DNA of 64,000 nucleotides. Origin: Pseudomonas sp. UYIF39 (lineage in GTDB: Bacteria > Pseudomonadota > Gammaproteobacteria > Pseudomonadales > Pseudomonadaceae). The stretch lies in contig NZ_JALBYU010000019.1 in the NCBI RefSeq assembly GCF_029963765.1, positions 1 to 64,000 on the forward strand. The letters run 5' to 3'. How positions within the stretch are numbered: position 1 is the stretch's first letter; the number at the start of each line of letters is the position of its first letter. The notes below the pieces were generated by a model. That model had not been told where the DNA came from. It worked only from the letters and a program-made list of their open reading frames with translations, and made no database searches. Of this stretch, positions 50,640-63,989 are shown in pieces. The translations under genes and the position numbers were made by a program.

Positions 50640-51826
50640 GTCGCCCACAGCAAATTACCGTCCTGGGGGCAACCGGCTCGATTGGTTTGAGCACGCTTGA
50701 CGTCATCGCTCGCCATCCCGAGCGCTATCAGGCTTTCGCCTTGAGCGGTTTCACCCGTCTGAGCGAGCTGTTGGCGCTGTGTGTTCGTCATGCGCCGCGG
50801 TTCGCCGTGGTGCCTGAGGCGGGTGCTGCCCGAGGCTTGCAGGACGACTTGCGCGCTGCCGGTCTGCCGACGCGCGTGCTGGTCGGCGAGGAGGGCCTGT
50901 GTCAGGTTGCTTCCGATCCTGAGGTCGATGCGGTCATGGCTGCCATTGTTGGCGCGGCGGGCTTGCGACCGACACTGGCGGCGGTCGAAGCCGGCAAGAA
51001 AATCCTCCTGGCCAACAAAGAAGCACTGGTGATGTCCGGTGCGCTGTTCATGCAGGCGGTGCGCAAGAGTGGCTCGGTGTTACTGCCGATCGACAGCGAG
51101 CACAACGCAATTTTCCAGTGCATGCCACGGGATTTCGCGCGTGGGCTGGGAGCCGTCGGGGTGCGTCGGATTTTACTCACGGCCTCTGGCGGCCCGTTCC
51201 GACAGACACCTATGGCTGAACTGGTGCATGTTTCCCCTGAGCAAGCGTGTGCCCACCCGAACTGGTCCATGGGGCGCAAGATTTCGGTGGATTCGGCCAG
51301 CATGATGAACAAGGGGCTGGAGTTGATCGAAGCCTGCTGGCTGTTTGATGCCAAGCCGTCCCAGGTCGAAGTGGTGATTCATCCTCAAAGCGTGATTCAT
51401 TCGCTGGTCGATTACATCGACGGTTCGGTATTGGCCCAGTTAGGTAACCCTGATATGCGCACGCCGATCGCCAACGCGCTGGCCTGGCCGGAGCGAATCG
51501 ACTCGGGTGTTGCGCCGCTGGACCTGTTTGCAATAGCGCGACTGGACTTCCAGGCGCCTGATGAAGAGCGATTCCCGTGTCTGCGCCTTGCGCGTCAGGC
51601 GGCTGAATCCGGCAATAGCGCGCCGGCCATGCTGAATGCGGCGAATGAAGTGGCGGTCGCGGCCTTTCTCGACGGGCGGGTTCGCTACCCGGAAATCGCG
51701 AGTATCATCGAAGAAGTATTGAATCTCGAGCCCGTGGTTGCGGTTGATGATCTCGAGGCAGTGTTCACGGCCGACGCAAAAGCGCGAGTACTGGCCGAAC
51801 AATGGTTGAGTCGTCACGGGCGGTAA
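50636..51826 (+). CDS. dxr: 1-deoxy-D-xylulose 5-phosphate reductoisomerase
   Basis: 396-aa NADPH enzyme, the committed step of the MEP isoprenoid pathway that feeds UppS. N-terminal ITVLGATGSIGLSTLDVIAR is the NADPH site. ANKEALVMSG and the metal-binding SEHNAIFQ region are present. GTG at 50636 overlaps the cdsA stop; an earlier in-frame start at 50621 would lie inside cdsA. Confidence 0.97.
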   Translation: MSRPQQITVLGATGSIGLSTLDVIARHPERYQAFALSGFTRLSELLALCVRHAPRFAVVPEAGAARGLQDDLRAAGLPTRVLVGEEGLCQVASDPEVDAVMAAIVGAAGLRPTLAAVEAGKKILLANKEALVMSGALFMQAVRKSGSVLLPIDSEHNAIFQCMPRDFARGLGAVGVRRILLTASGGPFRQTPMAELVHVSPEQACAHPNWSMGRKISVDSASMMNKGLELIEACWLFDAKPSQVEVVIHPQSVIHSLVDYIDGSVLAQLGNPDMRTPIANALAWPERIDSGVAPLDLFAIARLDFQAPDEERFPCLRLARQAAESGNSAPAMLNAANEVAVAAFLDGRVRYPEIASIIEEVLNLEPVVAVDDLEAVFTADAKARVLAEQWLSRHGR

Positions 51827-51879
51827 GTGCTGCAATACGTTGACCCATGCGGCACTGGACAGGATTGCGGAGAAAGTAG

Positions 51880-53232
51880 ATGAGCGCGCTCTATATGATT
51901 GTCGGCACCCTGGTGGCTTTGGGTGTGCTGGTCACCTTCCACGAATTTGGCCATTTTTGGGTCGCACGTCGCTGTGGGGTCAAAGTGCTGCGTTTCTCCG
52001 TGGGCTTCGGTATGCCGTTGCTGCGCTGGCACGACAAGAAAGGCACTGAGTTCGTCGTCGCCGCGATCCCGCTGGGCGGTTACGTGAAAATGCTCGACGA
52101 GCGCGAAGGCGAAGTGCCGGCCGATCAGCTCGACCAATCCTTCAATCGCAAATCCGTCCGCCAGCGTATCGCTATCGTATCGGCGGGTCCGATTGCCAAC
52201 TTTTTACTGGCGATGATTTTTTTCTGGGTGCTCGCCATACTCGGCAGCGAGCAAGTGCGCCCGGTCATTGGTGCAGTCGAGTCCGGCAGTATCGCCGCCA
52301 AGGCTGGTTTGAGCGCGGGCCAGGAAATCATTGCCATCGATGGCGAGCCAACTTCCGGCTGGGCCGCGGTGAACCTGCAGTTGGTCCGTCGTCTTGGGGA
52401 GAGCGGTTCCCTGCAGTTGCTGGTCCGTGATCAGGGTTCCACAGTGGATTCGCCCCGTGAGCTGATGCTGGATAAATGGCTCAAGGGTGCCGATGAGCCG
52501 GACCCGATTCGTTCGCTGGGTTTACGCCCTTGGCGTCCTGCGCTGCCACCGGTTCTGGCTGAACTTGACCCGAAAGGCCCGGCACAGGCTGCTGGCCTGA
52601 AGACCGGTGACCGACTGTTGGCTCTGGACGGCAAGTCGCTTGATGACTGGCAGCAGGTGGTGGACACGGTCCGTATGCACCCTGATACCAAAATCATGCT
52701 GCGCGTCGAGCGTGATGGTGCTCAAATCGACGTCCCTGTGACGCTGGCCGCTCGCGGCGAGAAGAAGGCACCCAGTGGTTATCTGGGGGCTGGGGTGAAG
52801 GCAGTTGATTGGCCGCCAGAGATGATTCGCGAAGTTAGTTATGGTCCTGTGGCAGCGATTGGGGAGGGTGCTCGACGCACCTGGACCATGAGCGTACTGA
52901 CCCTCGATTCGCTCAAGAAAATGTTGTTCGGTGAGCTCTCGGTAAAAAACTTGAGTGGACCGATAACCATTGCTAAAGTGGCGGGCGCTTCTGCCCAGTC
53001 GGGTGTTGCTGATTTCCTGAATTTCCTTGCTTATCTGAGTATTAGCTTGGGGGTTCTGAATTTGTTGCCCATTCCTGTACTGGATGGGGGGCATTTGTTG
53101 TTTTATCTGATCGAGTGGGCGCGTGGTCGCCCCTTGTCGGATCGGGTGCAGGGTTGGGGGATACAGATCGGTATCAGTTTGGTGATCGGGGTGATGTTGC
53201 TTGCTCTTGTCAATGATCTGGGTCGACTGTAA
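51880..53232 (+). CDS. rseP: Site-2 intramembrane protease
   Basis: 450-aa zinc intramembrane protease of the sigma-E/AlgU stress pathway (called MucP in Pseudomonas), which cuts the membrane-bound anti-sigma factor after the first cut by AlgW. The active site HEFGH is in the first helix (LVTFHEFGHFWVAR) and the second ligand motif is LNLLPIPVLDGGHLLFYL. Two PDZ domains lie between. GGAGAAAGTAG precedes the ATG. Followed by a hairpin before bamA. Confidence 0.96.
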   Translation: MSALYMIVGTLVALGVLVTFHEFGHFWVARRCGVKVLRFSVGFGMPLLRWHDKKGTEFVVAAIPLGGYVKMLDEREGEVPADQLDQSFNRKSVRQRIAIVSAGPIANFLLAMIFFWVLAILGSEQVRPVIGAVESGSIAAKAGLSAGQEIIAIDGEPTSGWAAVNLQLVRRLGESGSLQLLVRDQGSTVDSPRELMLDKWLKGADEPDPIRSLGLRPWRPALPPVLAELDPKGPAQAAGLKTGDRLLALDGKSLDDWQQVVDTVRMHPDTKIMLRVERDGAQIDVPVTLAARGEKKAPSGYLGAGVKAVDWPPEMIREVSYGPVAAIGEGARRTWTMSVLTLDSLKKMLFGELSVKNLSGPITIAKVAGASAQSGVADFLNFLAYLSISLGVLNLLPIPVLDGGHLLFYLIEWARGRPLSDRVQGWGIQIGISLVIGVMLLALVNDLGRL

Positions 53233-53252
53233 CGCTTCGCTGAATTGCGAAT

Positions 53253-53278
53253 CTGCCGCATTTTGCGGCAGTTTGTTT
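53253..53278 (+). terminator. Hairpin between rseP and bamA
   Basis: CTGCCGCA/TGCGGCAG with a TTT loop followed by TTTGTTTA. Probably a partial terminator that leaves a smaller share of the upstream message entering bamA. Confidence 0.65.
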
Positions 53279-53306
53279 ATTGCCAGTTGGAATAAGAAAG
53301 GACTTC

Positions 53307-55685
53307 ATGAAACGTCTGCTGCTAACTGCGGTTCTCACCGTATTGATGATCGCCGAAGTTCACGCCGAGTCCTTCACTATCTCTGATATTCGCGTCAATG
53401 GCCTCCAGCGGGTCTCCGCGGGTAGCGTCTTTGGTGCTTTGCCGTTGAACGTCGGTGAACAGGCGGATGATCGTCGCCTGGTGGAATCCACTCGTGCGTT
53501 GTTCAAAACCGGTTTCTTTCAAGATATCCAGCTGGGCAGAGATGGTAACGTCCTTGTCATCACTGTAGTCGAGCGTCCGTCGGTCGCCAGTATCGAGATC
53601 GAGGGTAACAAGGCGATCTCCACTGAAGACCTGATGAAAGGCCTCAAACAATCCGGTCTGGCCGAAGGCGAGATCTTCCAGCGCGCCACCCTCGAAGGTG
53701 TGCGTAACGAGCTGCAGCGCCAATACGTCGCTCAGGGTCGCTACTCGGCTACCGTCGACACTGAAGTGGTGCCGCAGCCGCGTAACCGCGTTGCGTTGAA
53801 GGTCAATATCAACGAAGGCACCGTTGCTGCTATCCAGCACATCAACGTGGTAGGTAACACCGTCTTCCCTGATGAAGACCTGATCGACCTGTTTGAACTC
53901 AAGACCACCAACTGGCTGTCGTTCTTCAAGAACGATGACAAGTATGCTCGTGAAAAACTTTCCGGTGACCTGGAGCGTCTGCGTTCCTACTACCTGGACC
54001 GTGGCTATATCAACATGGATATCGCTTCGACCCAGGTGTCCATCACTCCGGACAAGAAGCACGTCTATATCACCGTCAACGTCAATGAAGGCGAGAAGTA
54101 CACCGTCCGTGATGTCAAACTGAGCGGCGACCTGAAAGTCCCTGAAGACCAGGTCAAGTCTCTGCTGCTGGTCCAGAAAGGCCAGGTGTTCTCGCGCAAG
54201 CTGATGACCACCACGTCCGAACTGATCACCCGCCGTCTGGGTAACGAGGGTTACACCTTCGCCAACGTCAATGGCGTGCCTCAGCCTCACGATGAAGACC
54301 ACACCGTCGACATCACGTTCGCCGTCGATCCGGGCAAGCGTGCTTACGTGAACCGCATCAACTTCCGTGGCAACACCAAGTCCGAAGACGAAGTGCTGCG
54401 CCGTGAAATGCGTCAGATGGAAGGCGGCTGGGCTTCGACCTACCTGATCGACCAATCCAAGACTCGTCTTGAACGTCTGGGCTTCTTCAAGGAAGTCAAC
54501 GTCGAAACGCCGGCCGTGCCGGGTGTCGACGACCAGGTGGATGTGAACTACAGCGTTGAAGAGCAAGCCTCCGGTTCGATTACCGCCAGCGTCGGTTTTG
54601 CCCAGAGCGCCGGTCTGATCCTCGGTGGTTCGATCACCCAGAACAACTTCCTGGGTACAGGTAACAAAGTCAGCATCGGCTTGACCCGCAGTCAATACCA
54701 GAGTCGCTATAACTTCGGTTATGTCGACCCGTACTGGACTGCTGATGGCGTGAGCCTGGGTTACAACGCGTTTTACCGCACCACTGACTACAAAGACCTC
54801 GATGTCAACGTAGCCAGCTACGCCGTAGACAGCCTGGGTGCGGGTGTCAGCGTCGGTTACCCGATCAGCGAGACTTCGCGTCTGACGTTTGGTTTGTCTG
54901 CGCAACAAGACAAGATCAAGACGGGGCAGTACACCGTCGACGAAATCTTCGACTTTGTTAACCAGGAAGGTGATCAGTACCTGAACTTCAAGGCATCGGC
55001 CGGTTGGTCTGAATCCACCTTGAACAAAGGTGTACTGGCAACCCGTGGTCACTCCCAGAGCCTTACCGCGGAAGCCACGACGCCTGGTAGCGACTTGTCG
55101 TTCTTCAAGCTCGATTACCGCGGTCAATTGTTCCAGCCGCTGTCTGAAAATTACACCATGCGCCTCCACACCGAGCTGGGTTATGGCGATGGTTATGGTT
55201 CGACCGATGGCTTGCCGTTCTATGAAAACTACTATGCTGGTGGTTTCAACTCGGTACGTGGCTTCAAGGACAGCACCCTGGGGCCTCGTAGTACTCCGAG
55301 CCGTGGCGTGAACCCTGGGACCACAGCTGACCCGGATCAGGATCCACTACCGTTTGGTGGTAACGTCCTGATTCAGGGTGGTGTAGAAGTTCTGTTCCCT
55401 CTGCCGTTCGTGAAAGATCAGCGTTCCTTGCGCACTTCAGTATTCTGGGACGTGGGTAATGTGTTCGATTCGACTTGCAAGCAGAGCACTAACGCCGATG
55501 GTTCGAAGTCCAACACTCAGTGTAACGATGTCAGCCTGAGCAATATGGCCAGTTCGGTAGGTGTCGGTGTGACATGGGTTACCGCCCTTGGCCCGTTGAG
55601 TTTCGCCTTGGCGATGCCGGTCAAAAAACCGGACAGCAATGCCGAGACCCAAGTGTTCCAATTCTCCCTCGGCCAGACGTTCTAA
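53307..55685 (+). CDS. bamA: Outer-membrane assembly protein BamA (Omp85)
   Basis: 792-aa core of the BAM complex that inserts beta-barrel proteins. Signal peptide is about 1-21 (ends VHA). Five POTRA domains fill the first half (ISDIRVNGLQRVSAGSVFGAL is POTRA1). The barrel includes the conserved VRGFKDSTLGP loop motif and ends with FSLGQTF, whose terminal Phe is the usual outer-membrane signature. The ATG at 53307 is chosen for the signal peptide, with AAAGGA 9 bases upstream. Followed by skp. Confidence 0.97.
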   Translation: MKRLLLTAVLTVLMIAEVHAESFTISDIRVNGLQRVSAGSVFGALPLNVGEQADDRRLVESTRALFKTGFFQDIQLGRDGNVLVITVVERPSVASIEIEGNKAISTEDLMKGLKQSGLAEGEIFQRATLEGVRNELQRQYVAQGRYSATVDTEVVPQPRNRVALKVNINEGTVAAIQHINVVGNTVFPDEDLIDLFELKTTNWLSFFKNDDKYAREKLSGDLERLRSYYLDRGYINMDIASTQVSITPDKKHVYITVNVNEGEKYTVRDVKLSGDLKVPEDQVKSLLLVQKGQVFSRKLMTTTSELITRRLGNEGYTFANVNGVPQPHDEDHTVDITFAVDPGKRAYVNRINFRGNTKSEDEVLRREMRQMEGGWASTYLIDQSKTRLERLGFFKEVNVETPAVPGVDDQVDVNYSVEEQASGSITASVGFAQSAGLILGGSITQNNFLGTGNKVSIGLTRSQYQSRYNFGYVDPYWTADGVSLGYNAFYRTTDYKDLDVNVASYAVDSLGAGVSVGYPISETSRLTFGLSAQQDKIKTGQYTVDEIFDFVNQEGDQYLNFKASAGWSESTLNKGVLATRGHSQSLTAEATTPGSDLSFFKLDYRGQLFQPLSENYTMRLHTELGYGDGYGSTDGLPFYENYYAGGFNSVRGFKDSTLGPRSTPSRGVNPGTTADPDQDPLPFGGNVLIQGGVEVLFPLPFVKDQRSLRTSVFWDVGNVFDSTCKQSTNADGSKSNTQCNDVSLSNMASSVGVGVTWVTALGPLSFALAMPVKKPDSNAETQVFQFSLGQTF

Positions 55686-55730
55686 GCGTCTGACCCAAGA
55701 TAACGACAATGGATTTTGTAGGAGTGCATC

Positions 55731-56234
55731 GTGCGTAAGTTGACTCAATTGGTTCTCCTGGCGACCTTACTGGTAGCAGGTCCGGCTTTTGCCGACATGA
55801 AAATCGCCGTTCTGAACTATCAGATGGCTCTGCTGGAATCCGACGCGGCCAAGAAGTATGCCGTTGATGCCGAGAAGAAGTTCGGCCCGCAGCTGACCAA
55901 GCTCAAGACTCTGGAAAGCAGTGCCAAAGGTATCCAGGACCGTCTGATGGCCGGCGGCGACAAGATGCAGCAAGGTGAGCGTGAACGCCTGGAACTCGAG
56001 TTCAAGCAAAAGGCCCGTGACTTCCAGTTCCAGTCCAAGGAGCTGAACGAAGCCAAAGCCGTTGCCGACCGTGAAATGCTGAAACAGCTCAAGCCGAAAC
56101 TGGACAGCGCTGTGGAAGAAGTCATCAAGAAAGGTGCTTTTGACCTGGTCTTCGAGCGTGGTGCAGTGATTGATGTCAAACCTCAGTACGACATCACTCG
56201 CCAGGTTATCGAGCGCATGAATCAGCTGAAGTAA
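55731..56234 (+). CDS. skp: Periplasmic chaperone Skp (OmpH)
   Basis: 167-aa periplasmic chaperone that holds outer-membrane proteins on their way to BamA. Signal peptide of about 22 residues (ends PAFA). The rest is a long charged helical hairpin (coiled coil from about residue 45 to 125), as in the trimeric jellyfish-shaped Skp. The start is GTG at 55731 with TAGGAG ahead. It lies 2 bases before lpxD. Confidence 0.93.
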   Translation: MRKLTQLVLLATLLVAGPAFADMKIAVLNYQMALLESDAAKKYAVDAEKKFGPQLTKLKTLESSAKGIQDRLMAGGDKMQQGERERLELEFKQKARDFQFQSKELNEAKAVADREMLKQLKPKLDSAVEEVIKKGAFDLVFERGAVIDVKPQYDITRQVIERMNQLK

Positions 56235-56236
56235 CC

Positions 56237-57292
56237 ATGACAGCGACTATAAAGCTCGGCCAATTGGCCGAGTTCCTCGGCGCCACACTGCGTGGCGACC
56301 CGGAGAAAGAAATTACTGGGCTAGCCACTTTGCAAGAGGCTGGCCCAGCTCAGTTGAGCTTTCTCGCAAATCCTCAATACCGTAAATACCTGGCTGACAG
56401 CCGGGCCGCAGCCCTGTTGCTGAAGGCCGCTGACGCTGAAGGTTTTACAGGTAATGCGCTGGTGGTGCCTGATCCGTATCTGGCCTACGCGCGGATTTCC
56501 CATCTGTTCGATCCCAAGCCAAAGGCCGCTGTCGGTGTTCATCCGACAGCCGTTGTGGCAGCGGATGCAGTGATCGATCCAGCGGCGAGCATTGGTGCTT
56601 TTGCGGTGATCGAAAGCTGCGCACGTATTGCTGCGGGTGTGACCGTTGGCGCGCACTGCTTCATTGGTGCCCGCTGCGAGATTGGCGAGGGCGGCTGGCT
56701 GGCCCCGCGAGTCACGCTGTACCACGATGTTCGCATCGGTAAACGGGTGGTGATTCAATCCGGTGCCGTACTCGGTGGCGAAGGTTTCGGTTTTGCCAAC
56801 GAGAAAGGTGTCTGGCAGAAGATCGCTCAGATCGGTGGTGTGCTGGTCGGCGACGACGTGGAGATTGGCGTGAACACCGCTATCGATCGCGGTGCACTGG
56901 CCGATACCGTTCTGGGTAACGGTGTGAAACTCGACAACCAGATTCAGATCGCCCACAACGTCCAGGTCGGTGATCACACCGCCATGGCCGCGTGCGTGGG
57001 GATCTCCGGCAGCACCAAAATCGGCAAGCATTGCATGCTCGCCGGTGGCGTAGGGCTGGTGGGGCATATCGAAATTTGCGACAACGTTTTTATCACCGGG
57101 ATGACCATGGTGACCCACTCGATTACCGAAAAGGGTTCCTATTCTTCCGGCACGGCCATGCAACCGGCGGCCGAATGGCGCAAAAGCGCGGCCCGTATCC
57201 GTCAGCTCGATGACATCGCGCGGCGTCTGCGACAGCTGGAAAAGCGTGTAGGGGAAGTGACCCCTGACGGTAATGCTTCATCAGATGGCTGA
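56237..57292 (+). CDS. lpxD: UDP-3-O-(3-hydroxyacyl)glucosamine N-acyltransferase
   Basis: 351-aa lipid A enzyme that adds the second acyl chain. An N-terminal uridine-binding domain is followed by a left-handed beta-helix of hexapeptide repeats (VGDHTAMAACVGISGSTKIG) with the catalytic His in the IAHNVQVGDHT region. It ends in a helical tail. It starts 2 bases after skp. Confidence 0.96.
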   Translation: MTATIKLGQLAEFLGATLRGDPEKEITGLATLQEAGPAQLSFLANPQYRKYLADSRAAALLLKAADAEGFTGNALVVPDPYLAYARISHLFDPKPKAAVGVHPTAVVAADAVIDPAASIGAFAVIESCARIAAGVTVGAHCFIGARCEIGEGGWLAPRVTLYHDVRIGKRVVIQSGAVLGGEGFGFANEKGVWQKIAQIGGVLVGDDVEIGVNTAIDRGALADTVLGNGVKLDNQIQIAHNVQVGDHTAMAACVGISGSTKIGKHCMLAGGVGLVGHIEICDNVFITGMTMVTHSITEKGSYSSGTAMQPAAEWRKSAARIRQLDDIARRLRQLEKRVGEVTPDGNASSDG

Positions 57293-57399
57293 TACCATTT
57301 CCATATCAAGTGTGCACAGCCGCTAGACTGCCTCCTTGATTTGCTAGAGGGGTGCGCGTCAGTCGCGCCTCCCAATCTTTACATAGGCTTCCCCCCGAA

Positions 57400-57840
57400 A
57401 TGATGGACATCAACGAGATTCGCGAATACCTGCCTCACCGTTACCCGTTCCTGCTGGTGGACCGGGTCGTGGATCTGGATGTGGAAGGCAAGCGCATTCG
57501 CGCCTACAAGAATGTCAGCATCAACGAACCCTTCTTCAATGGTCACTTCCCCGCGCATCCAATCATGCCGGGCGTATTGATCATCGAAGCGATGGCTCAG
57601 GCTGCCGGCATCCTTGGCTTCAAAATGCTTGACGTGAAGCCTGCCGACGGCACGCTCTACTACTTCGTCGGCTCCGACAAGCTGCGTTTTCGCCAGCCTG
57701 TCACTCCAGGCGATCAATTGATCCTCGAAGCCCGCTTCATTAGCTGCAAGCGCCAGATCTGGAAGTTCGAGTGCCAGGCTTCGGTCGATGGCAAGCCAGT
57801 CTGCTCTGCTGAAATCATCTGCGCGGAACGCAAACTATGA
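57400..57840 (+). CDS. fabZ: 3-hydroxyacyl-ACP dehydratase
   Basis: 146-aa hot-dog fold enzyme of fatty acid synthesis. The catalytic site is NGHFPAHPIMPGVLIIEAMA (His and downstream Glu). The start MMDINEIREYLPHRYPF matches the family; the frame is open back to a GTG at 57352 with AGAGGG ahead, and the ATG pair at 57400/57403 has no strong ribosome site, so the true start is slightly unsure. It overlaps lpxA by 4 bases (ATGA). Confidence 0.94.
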   Translation: MMDINEIREYLPHRYPFLLVDRVVDLDVEGKRIRAYKNVSINEPFFNGHFPAHPIMPGVLIIEAMAQAAGILGFKMLDVKPADGTLYYFVGSDKLRFRQPVTPGDQLILEARFISCKRQIWKFECQASVDGKPVCSAEIICAERKL

Positions 57841-58613
57841 GTTTGATTGACCCTCGCGCAATCATCGATCCGACGGCTATCCTGGCCGACGGCGTCGAGG
57901 TCGGCCCTTGGTCGATCATCGGTGCAGGTGTGGAAATCGGCGAGGGGACAGTGATCGGGCCGCATGTGATTCTCAAAGGCCCGACCCGAATCGGAAAGCA
58001 CAATCGCATCTACCAGTTTTCTTCGGTCGGCGAGGACACGCCCGATCTGAAATACAAGGGTGAAGAAACCCGGCTGGTCATCGGTGACCACAACGTCATC
58101 CGTGAAGGCGTGACGATTCACCGTGGGACCGTTCAGGACCGTTCTGAAACAACCCTGGGTGATCACAATCTGATCATGGCCTATGCCCACATCGGCCACG
58201 ACAGCGTCATCGGCAATCACTGCATCCTGGTCAACAACACCGCGTTGGCGGGCCATGTGCACGTTGAAGACTGGGCAATCCTGTCCGGTTTTACCCTGGT
58301 TCATCAGTATTGCCATATCGGCGCCCACAGCTTTTCCGGTATGGGCACGGCTATCGGCAAGGACGTCCCGGCGTACGTTACGGTGTTCGGCAACCCGGCC
58401 GAAGCCCGCAGCATGAACTTCGAAGGCATGCGTCGTCGCGGTTTCAGCGAAGATGCGATCCACGCGCTGCGTCGTGCCTACAAGGTGGTTTACCGCCAGG
58501 GGCTGACGGTCGAACAGGCGCTCGCCGAGCTGGCTGAACCGTCTGCCCAGTTTCCGGAAGTCGCGGTGTTCCGTGATTCCATCCAGTCTTCGACCCGCGG
58601 CATCACTCGTTAA
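57837..58613 (+). CDS. lpxA: UDP-N-acetylglucosamine acyltransferase
   Basis: 258-aa first enzyme of lipid A synthesis, which moves a 3-hydroxyacyl chain to UDP-GlcNAc. It is a left-handed beta-helix with hexapeptide repeats, with catalytic His in YAHIGHDS and TIHRGT nearby, and a C-terminal helical domain. The start overlaps fabZ (ATGA). It ends 2 bases before lpxB. Confidence 0.97.
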   Translation: MSLIDPRAIIDPTAILADGVEVGPWSIIGAGVEIGEGTVIGPHVILKGPTRIGKHNRIYQFSSVGEDTPDLKYKGEETRLVIGDHNVIREGVTIHRGTVQDRSETTLGDHNLIMAYAHIGHDSVIGNHCILVNNTALAGHVHVEDWAILSGFTLVHQYCHIGAHSFSGMGTAIGKDVPAYVTVFGNPAEARSMNFEGMRRRGFSEDAIHALRRAYKVVYRQGLTVEQALAELAEPSAQFPEVAVFRDSIQSSTRGITR

Positions 58614-58615
58614 TC

Positions 58616-59746
58616 ATGGCTAATCTGCGTATTGCGCTGGTGGCGGGTGAGGCTTCCGGCGACATTCTTGGTGCGGGTCTCATGCGTGCACTCAAGGCAC
58701 AGCACCCGGCAGTCGAGTTCATCGGTGTCGGCGGTCCGCTGATGCAGGCCGAAGGCCTGACCTCGTACTTTCCGATGGAGCGTCTTTCGGTCATGGGCCT
58801 GGTGGAAGTGCTGGGCCGATTGCGTGAGTTGCTGGCACGCCGCAAGAAGCTGGTTGCCGACCTGATCGCCGAGAAGCCGGACGTGTTCATCGGTATCGAT
58901 GCCCCGGACTTCAACCTCAATATCGAACTCAAGCTGCGTCAGGCCGGGATCAAGACCGTGCATTACGTTAGCCCGTCGGTTTGGGCGTGGCGGCAGAAGC
59001 GGGTGCTGAAGATTCGCGAAGGCTGCGATCTGATGTTGACGCTGTTCCCGTTCGAAGCGAAATTCTATGAAGAGAAGGGCGTGCCGGTGCGGTTTGTCGG
59101 GCACTCACTGGCCGATGCGATCCCGCTTGAAGCGGATCGCGCCGCCGCGCGGGCTGAACTCGGCTTGCCTGACGGGCCGCTGGTTGCGCTGATGCCGGGC
59201 AGCCGCGGCGGCGAAGTCGGCCGTCTCGGTGCGTTGTTCCTCGATACTGCCCAACGCCTGCGGGCGTTGCGCCCCGGCGTACGGTTCGTTATGCCTTGCG
59301 CCAGCCCGCAGCGTCGCCAGCAGCTTGAAGAATTGCTGGCTGGCCGCGATCTGCCGCTGACCCTGCTTGACGGCAAATCCCATCTGGCCCTGGCGGCCTG
59401 CGACGCCGTGTTGATTGCCTCCGGGACGGCGACCCTGGAAGCGTTGTTGTACAAACGGCCGATGGTGGTCGCATACCGCTTGGCACCGCTGACGTTCTGG
59501 ATTCTCAAGCGCATGGTGAAAAGTCCCTACATTTCCTTGCCGAACCTGCTTGCCCAGCGTCTGTTGGTGCCCGAATTGTTGCAGGACGATGCTACGGTTG
59601 AAGCCTTGGCCCAAACGCTGTCGCCACTGATCGAAGGCGGTGAAGAACAAACCCGCGGCTTCGATGAAATTCACCGTACCTTACGTCTGGACGCCTCCAA
59701 TCAGGCGGCGGACGCGGTACTGAACCTGATCGGCAAAACACAATGA
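58616..59746 (+). CDS. lpxB: Lipid A disaccharide synthase
   Basis: 376-aa GT-B glycosyltransferase that joins UDP-diacylglucosamine and lipid X. Begins with RIALVAGEASGDILGAGLM and has the conserved VGHSLAD and LMPGSRGGEVGRL regions. No clear ribosome site; coupling to lpxA (stop 2 bases upstream) is likely. The stop overlaps rnhB (ATGA). Confidence 0.96.
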   Translation: MANLRIALVAGEASGDILGAGLMRALKAQHPAVEFIGVGGPLMQAEGLTSYFPMERLSVMGLVEVLGRLRELLARRKKLVADLIAEKPDVFIGIDAPDFNLNIELKLRQAGIKTVHYVSPSVWAWRQKRVLKIREGCDLMLTLFPFEAKFYEEKGVPVRFVGHSLADAIPLEADRAAARAELGLPDGPLVALMPGSRGGEVGRLGALFLDTAQRLRALRPGVRFVMPCASPQRRQQLEELLAGRDLPLTLLDGKSHLALAACDAVLIASGTATLEALLYKRPMVVAYRLAPLTFWILKRMVKSPYISLPNLLAQRLLVPELLQDDATVEALAQTLSPLIEGGEEQTRGFDEIHRTLRLDASNQAADAVLNLIGKTQ

Positions 59747-60384
59747 GCAAAGCAAGCATTCAGATGGGCCTGGATTTCACCCTGGTCGCCGAAGTTGAAG
59801 ATCTGGTCGCCGGCGTTGACGAAGTGGGTCGCGGCCCGCTTTGTGGTGCAGTGGTGACAGCCGCGGTGATCCTCGATCCGAACCGTCCGATTCTGGGCCT
59901 GAATGATTCGAAGAAGCTCACCGAAGCACGCCGCGAAAAACTCTACGACGAGATCTGCGAAAAAGCCCTGAGCTGGTGTATTGCTCGCGCCGAAGTCGAA
60001 GAAATCGACGAGCTGAACATTCTCCACGCCACCATGTTGGCCATGCAGCGCGCCGTCGAAGGTCTGCACATCACGCCGAAACTGGCGATGATCGACGGCA
60101 ACCGTTGCCCGAAACTGTCCATGCGTGCCGAAGCGGTGGTGCAGGGCGACGGCAAGGTACCGGCCATCGCAGCCGCGTCGATTCTGGCCAAGGTCAGCCG
60201 CGACCGCGAGATGGCAGCGTTCGAATTGATTTACCCGGGGTACGGCATCGGTGGCCACAAAGGCTACCCGACGCCCGTTCACCTTGAGGCGCTGGCCCGC
60301 TTGGGGCCAACGCCGATTCACCGCCGCTCGTTCGCCCCGGTACGCCTGGCTTACGAGGCGCGGGAAAACCTGATCGAGAGTTAG
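59743..60384 (+). CDS. rnhB: Ribonuclease HII
   Basis: 213-aa type 2 RNase H that removes RNA and single ribonucleotides from DNA. Catalytic Asp26-Glu27 are in VAGVDEVGRGPLCG, and further acidic residues lie in MIDGNRCP and VSRDREMA. Overlaps the lpxB stop by 4 bases; the Met at codon 8 is an alternative start. A terminator follows at 60407. Confidence 0.96.
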   Translation: MSKASIQMGLDFTLVAEVEDLVAGVDEVGRGPLCGAVVTAAVILDPNRPILGLNDSKKLTEARREKLYDEICEKALSWCIARAEVEEIDELNILHATMLAMQRAVEGLHITPKLAMIDGNRCPKLSMRAEAVVQGDGKVPAIAAASILAKVSRDREMAAFELIYPGYGIGGHKGYPTPVHLEALARLGPTPIHRRSFAPVRLAYEARENLIES

Positions 60385-60406
60385 TCGCAAGGCTGATGTT
60401 TTTGCC

Positions 60407-60438
60407 AAGGCCCGGTACAATCCGGGCCTTGTTGTCTT
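60407..60438 (+). terminator. Terminator between rnhB and dnaE
   Basis: AAGGCCCGG/CCGGGCCTT with a 6-base loop, then GTTGTCTT. It probably ends much of the upstream operon. Confidence 0.8.
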
Positions 60439-60467
60439 CACGTTTCTAGTTTCTAGACAGGATCACT

Positions 60468-63989
<3,522 letters not shown>

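Noticed and set aside
53322..55169. 615-codon minus-strand open frame across bamA
   Set aside because: Antisense shadow. The bamA frame carries signal peptide, POTRA domains and barrel.
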